This document shows, one piece after another, positions 24,574-36,129 of a DNA stretch of 64,000 nucleotides (its first letter is position 1; every line of letters begins with the position of its first letter). The notes beneath the pieces were generated by a model, which saw only the letters and a program-made list of their open reading frames with translations, made no database searches and was not told the DNA's origin. Position numbers and translations under genes: made by a program. Source of the stretch: Taudactylus pleione (taxonomy: Eukaryota > Chordata > Amphibia > Anura > Myobatrachidae); NCBI GenBank assembly GCA_031769625.1, contig JAUIMM010000646.1, forward strand, positions 2,217,001-2,281,000, in the 5' to 3' direction.

Positions 24574-25172
24574 GGGCCTGATTCAGAGCCGGACGCTATT
24601 TGCGCTCGCTCGTCCAGAAAAAGGGGCTGGCTATTTAAATGAACCGTTCGCTCTTTGCGGTCTGTTCACGCCTCTATTTCTGAACGAGCGAACAAAACAT
24701 GAGAACGTAATTTTGAAAAAAACGCCCCCTGGCCGCTCGCATCATACGTCATGTCCGCTATTTATTAGATTAATCGAGTACATCGGACGGCGTATGAACT
24801 GCTCGCTATTCTTGTGGTTGGTTTTTCCTACCACAATCATGCGAGCAGTTTTAACTATAAAACAACCAAGTGACGTGGTCGATGACGCTGCTTTGTTAAT
24901 TATGCACTTCCATTAAACGCCCGTTTTGACCGTTTGGCACGCTTGCGTTCGGATCTCCACTCCCCGTTTTCAAGCACCTTCCCCTGTTACCACCCACAAA
25001 CGCCTCATTCTGTCACTCAAATTAGCAGGCATTCGCTATTTAGTGAGCACACGATTTTCAGCCGCACTGACTGGTTCACGCATGCATATTAAAATCCGTA
25101 CGCATGCGCAGTTGTGCGAACATCGGTCGGAACGAACGAGCGGCTGCTTACAAGCGGCTCTGAATCAGGCCC
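24574..25172 (+). mobile_element. Family A MITE (A3), TSD TCA
   Basis: 599 bp, same orientation as A1. It has the intact GGGCCTGATTCAGAGCCGG terminus and complement, TCA duplicated, and a central hairpin GAACTGCTCGC / GCGAGCAGTT. Confidence 0.9.
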
Positions 25173-25775
25173 TCAGTTTCTTTTCCATTTTCAAAATGTA
25201 ATTGGAATTTTGGAAGTTTGTTTTGTAATAATTTCTTCCATGTCTCCAATTTATTTTTCTTGACAGTTATTATTGTTAGTAATCACTCAATCAATGCTTT
25301 ACCTGGCTTCCACTACATATATACTTCACCTCCATTTAACTGTACTGTCACTGCAGTGCCAATATGTTTCATAGATGTACAATATTCTTTTAAACTGCCA
25401 TGTGTTTGATGCTGCTGCTCTTTTGCTTACTTTAGCCAGCCAGTTTGCTGCAGCCTTTGGCCAATTTTGTATAAAAACAATATTGCAAGCTGTGAGGTGA
25501 TCAAAATTTACTGGAATTAATGTTATTGATGTTAATAATACTGTAGGAACAGAGGTCCTGATTCAGCTTGGATTGCAGTTGCTAATATGCATGCAATCGG
25601 CCGATTGTTGCGTTCTGCATCGCAGTGCGTGTGCACGAGCCGGCCGCTGTGATCGGAACTGTGATCACAGTGACTATGTAGAACCACCTAATTCTGGTGC
25701 ATGTACCTATTATATAATAAATTATTGATAAATGCAAATGGAGTACTTAAGTGATGCAGCCAAGTTGCAAACTCT
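25173..25775. other. Intergenic DNA with a truncated family C end (C3)
   Basis: 25555-25685 begins TCCTGATTCAGCTTGGATTG and follows the family C left end (compare 59184), then stops matching. The remainder is AT-rich without features. Confidence 0.55.
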
Positions 25776-25902
25776 GGGCCTGATTTAGACCCGGTCGCAA
25801 GCGCTGAGCGCTCACAACCGGGTCGATGGTGGCCCAGAGCACATGCGCACGACGGAGCCGACTCCGTCGTGCGCATGCGCAAGACTCGGATAGCGACTGG
25901 CA
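25776..25902 (+). mobile_element. Truncated family B left end (B10)
   Basis: GGGCCTGATTTAGACCCG, then the GACCCGGTCGC hairpin and the CATGCGCACGACGGA / TCCGTCGTGCGCATG hairpin. Similarity stops just after GACTCGGATAGCGAC. Confidence 0.75.
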
Positions 25903-26700
25903 AGCCCCTTTTCCTCGATCCTCTGTACTCCAGAGTAATCCTGTCTAGTGCCGCACTAGACTTAGATGCCGATCCGCACACCACAGTGGAGTCTTCTGTG
26001 TCACACTCGCCCGGAGCATGAGCCTGGACACAATGCCAGAGCGTAGATCTGAACGGAGCACAGGCAATCACAGGAAACAACAGTGTATCAGGTGAATAAT
26101 TAGTGATGAGATGGTCCCTACTAACGTGTTTCGTCACTTGGCATGTGACTTGATCAAGTCACATGCCAAGTGACAAAATACGTTAAACGATGCCTCAAGT
26201 AAGATGGCCGCTGTAACCCGGAAGTGAGGAAACGGGAGAACACTCGGATATGCAAAATAGAGGTGAACTTGACCCGGAAGTAATTGAGAAGATGGGTATA
26301 TAAGGCCGACATTTCACAGTCTGAACCACATTTGCCTTGAGGAAGAGAGCAGTGACTCTTGAAACGCGTTGGCCTGTGGTGCAGACTGAAAGGTTTGAAG
26401 GGTGGATGTTCCAGGGATTACCCCGACCATAAAGGTATCAAATTGGAGCTTCCAGAGGCCACCAGATTGAGACTTTATTTGCCTGCATGCAAGGGGAAAC
26501 CCGGTAATTACCCACCTTATAAACCTGCACTTTTATGATATAGATGAACTGGAGTTCATATATTTTTTAAAGAAGAATATTTTTTCTGTTTGATGTTTGG
26601 ATTCTGTTACGAACCATTGTTGTATGTTCTTATTAAAATTGTCGTGTTTAAAACATACTACACTATGGTCCCTATCCCTTTGATTATGTTTTTTATGGCA
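25903..26700 (+). repeat. Dispersed repeat with a 42-bp perfect palindrome and a GAAACGCGTT motif
   Basis: The palindrome at 26133-26174 has arms GTCACTTGGCATGTGACTTGA around a TGATCA centre. Further on lie AAGATGGCCGC (26201), TATATAAGG and CTTGAAACGCGTTGG at about 26357. Related motifs occur inverted at 27330-27608 and at about 60061. Family not identified; no coding sequence. Confidence 0.55.
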
Positions 26701-26959
26701 CTGGACTTATAAGGAAGGAAGAAGGATTCAGAGACGTGAATGATCCAGACCATATTATTAAGGGAAGTATTTTGATGACATATGATACTCACTTTTTTGT
26801 TTATATCAGTGCATTCTAGTCTGCAAATTTTTTTTTGTTTATGTTCTAGTTGCTAAACACATTACAAGCAACTTTTCTAATCAAAGTTGATTGCTTTTCT
26901 GGCTAAAATTGAAACATCGATGAAACATTGAAGAGGCACGGGGAGGGGGACGAGACCAT

Positions 26960-27327
26960 CGACATTGTGGTAGAGTATACCAGACCACAAGCTGTGCGAG
27001 CAGTTTGAACGGAAAGTGGATCAGACAGTGACGTATGACTCGTTCCGATCACATTTGCCGTTCACATGAGACAATTTAGGGACGCCCACAAAATGCCTCG
27101 ACACGCCTGCGTTTTCCCATCTCCACCCCCATCACTGCCCAAAAATGGCCTGTTCTGTCAATCACATTTGACATGTCACTTCCTGTTCGCTATTCGACGA
27201 ACGACTTAAGAAAAGATCGCAATCAGCCGTACGCACATGCACTGTGTAACACCGGCGCATGCGTGGTTGCACAACATCGGAATGCTACGAGCGTACTGCT
27301 GCTAACGAGCGGCTCTGAATGAGGGCC
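26960..27327 (+). mobile_element. 5'-truncated family A element (A6)
   Basis: Only the right part is present. It ends GCGGCTCTGAATGAGGGCC and contains the GCGAGCAGTTTGAAC and CTCCACCCCCATCACTGCCC blocks. The left end is missing. Confidence 0.6.
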
Positions 27328-27329
27328 AT

Positions 27330-27608
27330 AGTCAGTAAAGAAATATAGTAAATAAACCTTTATGCAGCGTATCCGTGCTTTGGCCCATCCTGGCTCTGGT
27401 TATCTCTGGCTGTGTGAAGCCGCAGTAGGAAATACACAGACTGCCTTGATGCAGATTAGCGGGAGGCTGCAGGTTTAAAGCGGTTTGTCGGTCACAGGAC
27501 TCACTAGATGGTATCGATGCACAGCAATGCTGGTGGTATGGGGACCTTGTCTGCCTGGATGACGTCAACGCATTTCGTCCCATGAAACACTTGGACTTTC
27601 TCAAGACT
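27330..27608 (-). repeat. Inverted relative of the GAAACGCGTT repeat
   Basis: On the minus strand it starts CTTGAGAAAGTCCAAGTG and contains GGGACGAAATGCGTTGACG, the same layout as 26340-26372. No coding potential. Confidence 0.5.
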
Positions 27609-27610
27609 TA

Positions 27611-28434
27611 GGCCCGTATTCAATTTGAGGCGAAAAGTCCAGACTGTTCACCTGCTTGACTTTTCACCTCCTTCGCCTGTTTTCCATGCGGAAAAGTATC
27701 ACGCGCGTGCCCGCTATTCCTCATATTCAATTTCAAAGTAGGTGAAAACGGGAACCGGCAAAACTTGGACAGGCGAAAAAAAACAGGAATTTTTGGGAAA
27801 TCATCCTAGTACCCCCCTAAAGATCTCCAGACATGTAGGATCACTATGGGTCCCCCCTGTTTTTGCCTGCTGAAGGAAGTCGGGTTTTTAAATAGCCACA
27901 GCAGGTGCATAAATGCGGCTATGAAGAAGTGGTGAAGAAGAGTACTTAGGTTATTTTTTGGGGAAAAATAACTATGGCCATCAAATTTGGGGTACATGAA
28001 AATGGGTGCAAGCATATTTTTAAGTCCCTTAAATGATTTTTAAAAATTCTTCAAAAATGCACCTGCCGCTACTCCCTGCAATGAAGAAAACACCTGACGC
28101 ATACTTCCGAACCCCTCTGGAATCTATTTGGGTACTTTAGGATGTCTTCCCATTATTTTATTTGTTTTACTCCAAAATTTTAAAAAAAAATTTGGGGTGT
28201 CAAGATTTTTTTAAAAAACTTTTTTTTACACAGATAATTTTTAGGGACCATTCCCGGGGGTGTAGGCTATTTTTTAAAAGCCTGCACCCCTAAACCCCAA
28301 TTCTGCACTTTTTTAAGCCTGCAAAAGGCTAGCGACAAATTATCCCCATTTTTTTACATTGACTTTTCGCATTGGCGAAAAGTCAATGTAATTGAATACA
28401 TGGAAAAAGACAATAGGTGAAATTGAATATGGCC
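27611..28434. mobile_element. MITE with GGCCCGTATTCAATTT ends (D1)
   Basis: Inverted ends GGCCCGTATTCAATTT and AAATTGAATATGGCC, with a second AATTGAATAC close to the right end and GACTTTTCGC / GCGAAAAGTC subterminal repeats. A partial relative is at 30561. The TSD is unclear because another MITE sits next to the right end. Confidence 0.75.
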
Positions 28435-28438
28435 CTAT

Positions 28439-29037
28439 GGGCCTGATTCAGAGCCGTTCGCTATTTGTGGTCGCTCGTTTAAAAACAAGGGGTGGCTATT
28501 CAAATGATCCGTACGCACATTGCAGTCTGTTCACACCTCTAAGTCTGAACGAGCGAGCAAAACATACGCTCGTTTATTTGTTAAAAACGCCCCCTGGCCG
28601 CTCGCATCCTACGTCATGTCCGCTATTTATTAGATTAATCGAGTACATCGACCAGCGTATGAACTGCTCGCTATTCTTGTGGTTGGTGTTTGCTACCACA
28701 AATTTGCGAGCAGTTCTGGCTATAAAATAACCCAGTGACGTGGTCAATGACGCTGCTGTTTTAAATATGCACACCCATAAAACGCCCGTTTTGACCTTTA
28801 AGCACGCCTGCGTTCGGATCTCCACTCCCCATTTTCAAGCACTTTCCCCTGTTACCACCCACATACGCCTCATTCTGTCACTCAAAATAGCAGGCCCTCG
28901 CTATATTGCGTACCAACGATTTTTGGCCGCACTGACTGGTTCGCGCATGCGTACTAAAAACCGTACGCATGCGCAGATGTGCAAACATCGCTCGGAACGA
29001 GCGTACTGCCGCTAACGAGCGGCTCTGAATGAGGGCC
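28439..29037 (+). mobile_element. Family A MITE (A4), TSD TAT
   Basis: 599 bp, starts GGGCCTGATTCAGAGCCG and ends CGGCTCTGAATGAGGGCC. TAT is duplicated. It is inserted a few bases beyond the end of D1. Confidence 0.88.
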
Positions 29038-29149
29038 TATGTTCCATAGCTATTGGTACCTCCTTAAATCCCTCCAGGCATCAAGTTAATTGTTTAATTA
29101 AGTGAAAACACCTGAATGGCTTCATGCCAAAGGAGTTGGTGTTTCTTAA

Positions 29150-29313
29150 GGCCCCTATACATCAGCAATTGTGTAATTTGCAATCGATTGTGTATTTTCA
29201 ATCGATTGTGGCAATTCTGCAATCTGCAATTGATTGAAAAAGGGAAAGATTTTTATACACAATCGATTGCAAATTGCACAATTGCTGCAATTAATTGCTG
29301 ATGTGTGGTGGCC
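29150..29313. mobile_element. Small hairpin MITE of the GGCCCCTATACATCAGCAAT type (E1)
   Basis: Ends GGCCCCTATACATCAGCAAT and ATTGCTGATGTGTGGTGGCC. The interior is TGCAATCGATTGTG repeats that can fold back. A larger relative is at 32570-33515. Confidence 0.7.
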
Positions 29314-29427
29314 TTTACTCTGTTAATGTTTCTTTGTAACTTTTGTTTATTTATTTATTCATTTGCATTCAAAGTCATAAATATTACTAAAACACAATAA
29401 TGATATAATAGATTAGCATACAAGTTT

Positions 29428-29473
<46 letters not shown>

Positions 29474-29951
29474 TTAAAATACAGAAAGCATCCTGTTTAA
29501 AATTAAAAACGGTCTTTTGACATTACTAGTATTCTTTAAGACATAACAACATACTTTTCTTCATACAATTATTATCCAACATAGACTTCATCTATAGGAG
29601 GATATATAACCTATACATAAATAATGTATTATATAAGAAGGGGATGTAGTTTCTATCCACATTTAATCATCATTTTATTTCTTTTTGGATTGTTCAGGTA
29701 GCGACAAATCTAAAAGAGCACAAGGTTTTGGCTACTATAAAAACCTGAACTAGATTTCATTATCTGTGTTTCTTCACAGAGACCTTTGAGGGCAGAGAGA
29801 ATTATCTAAAATTCAAACATGTGCAGAATTTAGGAATAACCATATCACAAATCCTAACACTTAAAGCAAAGAGCATTATCTTATGAACATATATGGAATA
29901 ATTGGGCACACATACATAATTAATAAACACGTATGTACACTAATGTCCTCA
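29314..29951. other. AT-rich DNA with an (AAT)n microsatellite
   Basis: (AAT)n at 29431-29472, about 14 repeats. No gene recognised in the rest. Confidence 0.6.
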
Positions 29952-30521
29952 GTGCCTGATTCTGACCCGCTCGCGAGCGCTCAGCGCTCGCAAGCGGGTC
30001 GATGGTGCCCTAGTGTGCATGCGCACGACGGAGAGAGCTCCGTCGTGCGCATATGCGAGACCCAAATAACGACGGGGTAGCCGTCGTTATGGGTCTCGCA
30101 CCAAAGGGGGCGTGCTGTCGACGGTGAGTGACAGCACGCCCCCTTTGGTGGGTGTGCCAGGGGCGTGGCTGCCAGACGGAGGCGTTCCCATGGGAACGCC
30201 TACCGTCTGGGTCCGGCCCCACTGACATCACTAGTGACATCACTGACATCACTAGTGATGTCAGTGGGAGTGCTTTTGGCTCTGATAGAGCCAAAAGCAC
30301 TCCTGGGCTTGCGGCAGCGAGACCCTACCGCAGGGTCTCGTCGCAATCCCGATGGTCGCGATGGTCTTGACCATCGCGATGATCTTTTTGGCCGCTCGCA
30401 TATGCTGTGGGTGGTCACCCACAGGTATGCGAGCGGCCAGGAGGCCGCTCCAAGTTTAGGTAGGAGGGCCCTGATTCAGAGCGAGCGCTCTGGTCAGAGC
30501 GTCCGGCTCTGAATCAGGCCC
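29952..30521 (+). mobile_element. Family B element (B3), TSD TCA
   Basis: 570 bp with the B1 hairpin series. Several arm pairs have changed together: AGTGCTTTTGGCTCT / AGAGCCAAAAGCACT, where B2 has A/T instead of C/G at one pair, and AATAACGACGG / CCGTCGTTAT, where B1 has GCGAGCGAAGG / CCATCGCTC. The CACTGACATCACTAGTGA hairpin is partly duplicated. Confidence 0.9.
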
Positions 30522-31307
30522 TCAGTCAGTATGATTCCGTATATGCGTCGAGAGATATTTGGGCCCGTATTCATCACTGCTTTTTCTGGGATAAAGTATC
30601 AGGCGCGTGCCCGCTTTATCCCCGTATTCAATTAGGATCCAGCGAAAACGGGACCCGGCGGAAAGGTACAGTAAGTATCGGAAGAGTCCTTTCAATTTTC
30701 AGGAAATCATCCTGGCACCCCCCTAAAGATGTCCTGACATGGGGGATCACTATGGATACCCCCGTTTTGGCCCGCGGGAAGGTAAGTCGGGTTTTTTAAT
30801 AGCCGCGGCAGGTGCATAAATGCGCCTGTGAAGAAGGGGTGAAGAATAGCAATGCGGCGGTTCCGGACCCCTGAAGTGTGAATGGGGCATCCATTCACTG
30901 ACGGGAGAGGGCTGGGAGAAGCCCAATCCAGTGATGGAGGTCTGGGCTTTACCCCCAGCCTGACGTTATTTGGAGGCGTGCCATGCAGGCACGCCTCCTA
31001 ATAACGTCAATTAGGGGGTGTGACCTATGGTACTGAGGCCACGGCCCCAAATTCGGTTGCGTCAGGGCGCTACGTTTCGGGCCGGCACAGGGTGCTCATT
31101 CCCCTGGAGGCGGCCCTGCCTGGCGCCCTAGGCTGCACCCTCACCAGCCTAATGGTGGATCAGACGCTGTGCGGAAGTAAGTTTACTTCTGTGTTAGTTA
31201 CATATTTATGAGCCCAACTCTAAAAATAGTTTCTTCCTTCACCCTCTCAGATCTGTGCTTTCCAGTTGTCTCCTGCAGAGATTTAATAAGTTTCCTTATC
31301 TCTTTAT
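30522..31307. other. Partial D-type MITE, then unassigned GC-rich DNA
   Basis: 30561-30850 starts GGGCCCGTATTCA and tracks D1 (GCGCGTGCCCGC, GAAATCATCCTGGCACCCCC, GCAGGTGCATAAATGCG), then loses similarity. 30970-31010 is a hairpin with arms GACGTTATTTGGAGGCGTGCC / GGCACGCCTCCTAATAACGTC. No gene. Confidence 0.55.
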
Positions 31308-32552
31308 GGGGCCTATTCATGATGTTAATTAACATTCTAATTCACCGTGGCCACCGGAGCAATTCATCATTTTGTGAAATCAGCTGCCCCCGCGAGCGGC
31401 TTCACTGCTCCTTTTCGGAGCATGGAATCTTTTCACTGCTCCTGTTGGCGCAGTGACGGTGGTGCACATGCGCGACCTACAGGTCACGCATGCGCACAAG
31501 AGCCCCGACGTCTGGCGGAAGGAGCCGGACAGGGGCAGAGGGATCTGAAAAGGATCCATTCTCGCAACCCGGACCTAGAGCAGGTTGCGAACCCTAAGCG
31601 GGGGTATTCACCATCTGCAGATGATGAATGCCCCCGAAGTCAAGCTCCGAAAATTTTATATTTTCGGAGCTTGATATAATATTTTCGGAGCTTGATGAAT
31701 TCTGTCCCCATACTAGTGTATGGGGACAGCAGGCCATTCCGCAAACAGAAGGTAAGTAGGAGATATCTGTGGGCCTGATTCAGAGCCGCTCGTAAGCGGC
31801 CGCTCGTTCGTTCCGACCGATGTTCGCACAACTGCGCATGCATACGGATTTTAATACTCATGCGCGAACCAGTCAGTGCGGCCGAAAATCGTGTGCTCGC
31901 TAAATAGCGAATGCCTGCTATTTTGAGTGACAGAATGAGGCGTATGTGGGTGGTAACAGGGGAAGGTGCTTGAAAACGGGGAGTGGAGATCAGAACGCAG
32001 GCGTGCCAAACGGTCAAAACGGGCATTTTAAGAGTGTGCATAATTAACAAAGCAGCGTCATCGACCACGTCACTTGGTTGTTTTATAGTTAGAACTGCTC
32101 GCATGATTGTGGTAGGAAAAACCAACCACAAGAATAGCGAGCAGTTCATACGCTGTCCGATATACTCGATTAATCTAATATATAGCGGACATGTCGTATG
32201 ATGCGAGCGGCCAGGGGGCGTTTTTTTCAAAATTACGTTCGCTTGTTTTGTTCGCTCGTTCAGACATAGAGGAGTGAACAGACCGCAAAGAGCGAACGGT
32301 TAATTTAAATAGCCAGCCCCTTTTTCTGGACGAGCGAGCGCAAATAGCGTCCGGCTCTGAATCAGGCCCTGTGATACTAGTGTATGGGGAGAGTGGACCA
32401 TTCCGCAAACAGAAGGTAAGTAGGAGATATCTGTGATATCTCCTGCTTCACCTTCTTAATGAATGGCCCGAATACTTAATTGTCACAATTGCAGGTGAAA
32501 ATGTGCTTTTTCACCTGCTTTTGTGACAATTAAGTGACGATGAATAGGCCCC
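31308..32552. mobile_element. MITE with GGGGCCTATTCAT ends (F1), TSD TAT, with nested A5
   Basis: Ends GGGGCCTATTCATGATG and CGATGAATAGGCCCC, both flanked by TAT. The interior is hairpin-rich, for example CATGCGCGACCTACAGGTCACGCATG at 31468-31493. An internal segment of about 60 bp (ATACTAGTGTATGGGG through GGAGATATCTGT) is present twice, one copy on each side of the inserted A5. Confidence 0.85.
31771..32369 (-). mobile_element. Family A MITE (A5), inverted, TSD TGT, nested in F1
   Basis: 599 bp. Starts GGGCCTGATTCAGAGCCG and ends CCGGCTCTGAATCAGGCCC; TGT on both sides. Very close to A3 in reverse. Confidence 0.9.
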
Positions 32553-32569
32553 TATATATCTTAAGTAAA

Positions 32570-33515
32570 GGCCCCCATACATCAGCAATCTGTAAACCAC
32601 AATTGGACAATATGAAGATTCGTTGCCCGATGTTAGGATTTCCCAATCCAGCAATTTGCGCCCATACATTACAGATCTGTTTCAGTGATTTGCAGATCGT
32701 ATTTAGCAAACACAGATCTTCCAATCTTGAAAGGCCCATCATTTTACTAGTAACAGTCTGCAAATCTGCTGATCATGGGGGTCATTCAGACCCACTCGCG
32801 AGCGGCAGTACGCTCGCAAGTGGGTCGATGTTCCCCACTGTGCATGCGCACGACGGAGGGAGCTCCGTCGTGCGCAGGCGCGAGACCCGGACTGCGACAG
32901 CCAAGCTGTCGCTCCGGGTCTCACACCAACGGGGGCGTGCTGTCGATGTTGATTGACAGCACGCCCCCTTTGGTGGGCGTGCCGGGGGCGTGGTGGCCAG
33001 ATGGAGGCGTTCCCATGGGAATGCCTACCGTCTGAAGCCGGCCCCACTGACATCACTAGTGATGTCAGTGGGAGTGATTTTGGCTCGGATAGAGCCAAAA
33101 TCACTCCAGGGCTTGTGGATGGGAGACCCTACCGCAGGGTCTCCGTCGCAAGTCCGAAGGTCGCGATGGTCAAGACCATCGCGACCATCTTTTTGGACGC
33201 TCGTATATGCAGTGGGTGGTGACCCACAGCTATACGAGCGTCCAGGAGGACGCTCCATTTTCATGGAGGAGGGTACTGATTCAGAGCGAGCGCTCTGGTC
33301 AGAGCGTCCGGCTCTGAATCAGGCCCCATGTCCATACACAATCTACAGCCCCAATCCATCTGTGAAATCCAACATGTTGGACAACCTGATTTACCAATTC
33401 CAATCACTTTTTGGTTGCAATCTGCGATCTGTGAAGCCCATAAATTGCAGAATTTCTTATACAATCATCTGCAAACTGCAGAACTGCCATAATCGATTGC
33501 TGATGTATGGGGGCC
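32570..33515. mobile_element. MITE of the GGCCCCCATACATCAGCAAT type (E2), split by B4
   Basis: Ends GGCCCCCATACATCAGCAAT and ATTGCTGATGTATGGGGGCC with TAAA on each side. Removing B4 leaves about 390 bp, a longer relative of E1. Confidence 0.85.
32777..33326 (+). mobile_element. Family B element (B4), TSD CAT, nested in E2
   Basis: 550 bp with the full hairpin series; CAT duplicated. The third hairpin has arms CTGCGACAG / CTGTCGC instead of the B1 pair. Confidence 0.92.
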
Positions 33516-33937
33516 TAAAGACAGCAAAAAATGAAGTTGAATAGATTGCAGGGAGATGGGGGACAAGCAAATGCCTTTATTAATTACAGCCAACATACTG
33601 TAGAAATGTAAGGATTAAATTGTATGTATAACATGATGGCTGTCACACAAAATAATACTAATCTTTTTGTGTAGTCGCCTTTAGCTGCCATTTTACCTTT
33701 TCAGCTCTTGAACACTTTTGCATTTTCATGAAATATATTTCTGTACACCCACATGTAACATTTCAATTCCAATCATTTGCTTCCGTACATAAGACCCACA
33801 CTAGCTGTTATGACAGCTTCTCCTACAGCTTTTGTTGGTAAACTCAACTTGTTAAACAATATAAAAGAAAGCAGAACAAAGTAGAATAATACTGTAGATG
33901 CGTTTATGGCTGTATGAAATTACACTGAAGAGACTAA
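33516..33937. other. Intergenic DNA, no gene
   Basis: Short AT-rich spacer with nothing recognised. Confidence 0.5.
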
Positions 33938-34807
33938 AGGTGCGTACACACTAGACGATATATTGTACGATCCGGCCGGTATTGGCCGGATTGTATGACA
34001 TATCGTTCACATCGTCTAGGGTGTACACACTATATCATGTACGATGCGCGTTCCAGCGCGTCGTTAGACACATCTTTCATCTTCTGTACATGCAGTCCAA
34101 TTTGGCTATATCGTAAATGATTTTCAGGATATCGTTGAATGTGTACGCACGACCAAACGACAGAACGGTATGTGCAACGACCTGGCCGATGCAGGCGTCA
34201 TCCTGGACCCTCCCCTCCTCCATTCTGTGCCAGCGGAGCACAGGAAGACAGGAGAGGTATGTGTTTATTGAAACGAACTTTACAAACTGTTTATTGTTGC
34301 TGGCCCCCAATGTTTATGTAGACATAGAAGCATTTCTCCTGCTGCTGACCACTGACCACCAATTCCATAGTCCCCAATGCTGAGCACCAATGTACTTATT
34401 CATTAAATGTTTTTGTGGACATTTAAATGCATTTCTCCTGCTGCTGACCTGTGCTATAGACCGCACTGCTGAGCACCAATAAGCTAATGTATTATGCTAA
34501 TGACCACGTATAGTTATGGCAATGGCTGCCAACCTATGCTAATGCTACTGACCAATGATGTTATGCTAATGACATAATATTTCACTTTTTCATATATGTA
34601 TATAAGACAGATGCTCCGCAAAAGCTATGCTTTACCAGCAGATAAATGTCCATAGTTACACATTGTACTTTTTTTATTTGTACAGTTGGATTTTTTGGAG
34701 TATTTAGCAAAAATGTAAAATCATAGAATTACAGGTAAGTTATCAATGACTGCTACTACATTACACTGATATGTTTTACACTACTGTCTACCTATAGTTA
34801 TGTCCAT

Positions 34808-35139
34808 CAGGGCCGGATTGAGGGCAACATGGGCCTGGAGCTGAAAATGACCAAGGGCCTAGTATGAGAAGCAGAGGAGGTGTAACCAGTGCTGTGTGGG
34901 TGTGGCCAGTGCCATGTGGGCTTGTACATCCCTATACTTTCAGCCCCAATGTCTCCCTAAATATGTAAAGGAAAAACAATGCTTCATTTTGTGAGGTAAA
35001 CATAAATACCATTTCACTACTTATGATTTATGTGGAGAGCAGATGGCCAGTCATCATCATGTTGTCATGACAATGGGCCTATTTTTATGTGGAGGCCTGG
35101 AGCTGTAGCTCCATCCACCCCATTGTTAATCTGGCCCTG
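34808..35139 (+). mobile_element. Short hAT element, TSD ATGTCCAT
   Basis: 332 bp, ends CAGGGCCGGATTGAG and TTAATCTGGCCCTG, exact 8-bp duplication ATGTCCAT at 34800-34807 and 35140-35147. Non-coding. Inside the Harbinger element, upstream of the MADF exon. Confidence 0.93.
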
Positions 35140-35567
35140 ATGTCCATGACCAACTACCAATGCTATTGTCTATGCTGCTGGACAGATATATTATCTATGT
35201 TAAGTTTTGTATATTAAAGTGTATGAGTGGTTTTTATTTATTTTTTAAATTAGCTTAAACAGTAAAAAAAATATATATGAAAATCAATAAAAACAACATT
35301 AAGACCATTCAACATAATAAAATTGATTGCAATTTTGGTACCAAGGTTCCATTTTAATAAATCAAGATTTCCATATTAACAATTTACCATTTTTGCAAAT
35401 ACCCAATGCAATTACAGTGCGACAGGAGTGTCCACATATTGTTTTTTTTTTGTTTTTTTGCAGGGGGGGCTCCCAGAGATCAATATAGGCCCACTCGCTA
35501 AAAGCTGTCCACCTATGTTACGCTCTTAACCACTTATTTTGTCCATTTGTTCTTTTATTTTTTACAG

Positions 35568-35928
35568 GCATGGAAATCTACCGCACTAAAGAATGTCTCT
35601 GGCGGGTAAAGGCAGCAGATTATTCCAATAAGAATAAAAAAAAGTGCGGCCCTGGATGAATTAGTCCAATTTAGTAAGGGGCAGCACCCTGAGGCTAACG
35701 AAGACTGGGTCAAGAAGAAAATACAGAACTTGCAGACAGTTTTCTTGAAGAATAAAAGAAGGTGAAAGTAACAGCATCAGGAGCAGGGATAGAAGAGCGA
35801 TACACTCCAAGCCTCTGTTATTACAACCTGCTGCTCTTCGTGGTGGAGCAAGAGCCTCATGCAACACCTTGGAACCATGCCTAGTGGGGGAGCTAGAGGA
35901 TTTTGGCGAAAGTTCAAGTGTGGATTTG
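35568..35928 (+). pseudogene. Harbinger MADF-domain partner protein, broken exon
   Basis: An acceptor-like TTTTTTACAG precedes the start and a GTAAGT donor-like site follows at 35929. The translation begins around MEIYRTKECLWRVKAADYSN, the WxxxxxDYSN region of MADF/Myb-SANT-like domains. After one frame change near 35645 (an A-run) it continues as ALDELVQFSKGQHPEANEDW and then VKKKIQNLQTVFLKNKRR. Further on come a GAG...ERYTPSLCYYNLLLF segment and a stop codon near 35882. This order (ECLW, KKI..L, linker, YYxLLLFL) is that of the MADF-type proteins found with vertebrate Harbinger transposases; in characterised Harbinger elements the partner binds DNA and helps the transposase reach the nucleus. 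At least one frameshift and a stop make it nonfunctional. First and last exons were not found. Confidence 0.78.
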
Positions 35929-36129
35929 GTAAGTCTATGGTAGTGTAGAAACACAAGATGCTATATGTTCAACATAACTTTTTTCAATTTAGGTGCCTTT
36001 TTTTATTTTATACTGTCCTCTTGCCAAGGTACTGCCCCCACTCCATTAAAATAATTGAGGTACTCTTCTTTCACTTTTTTGGCCCGCCCAGAGGCTTTCT
36101 AGAACTCCTGATGTTGCCACAGAGGTCCA

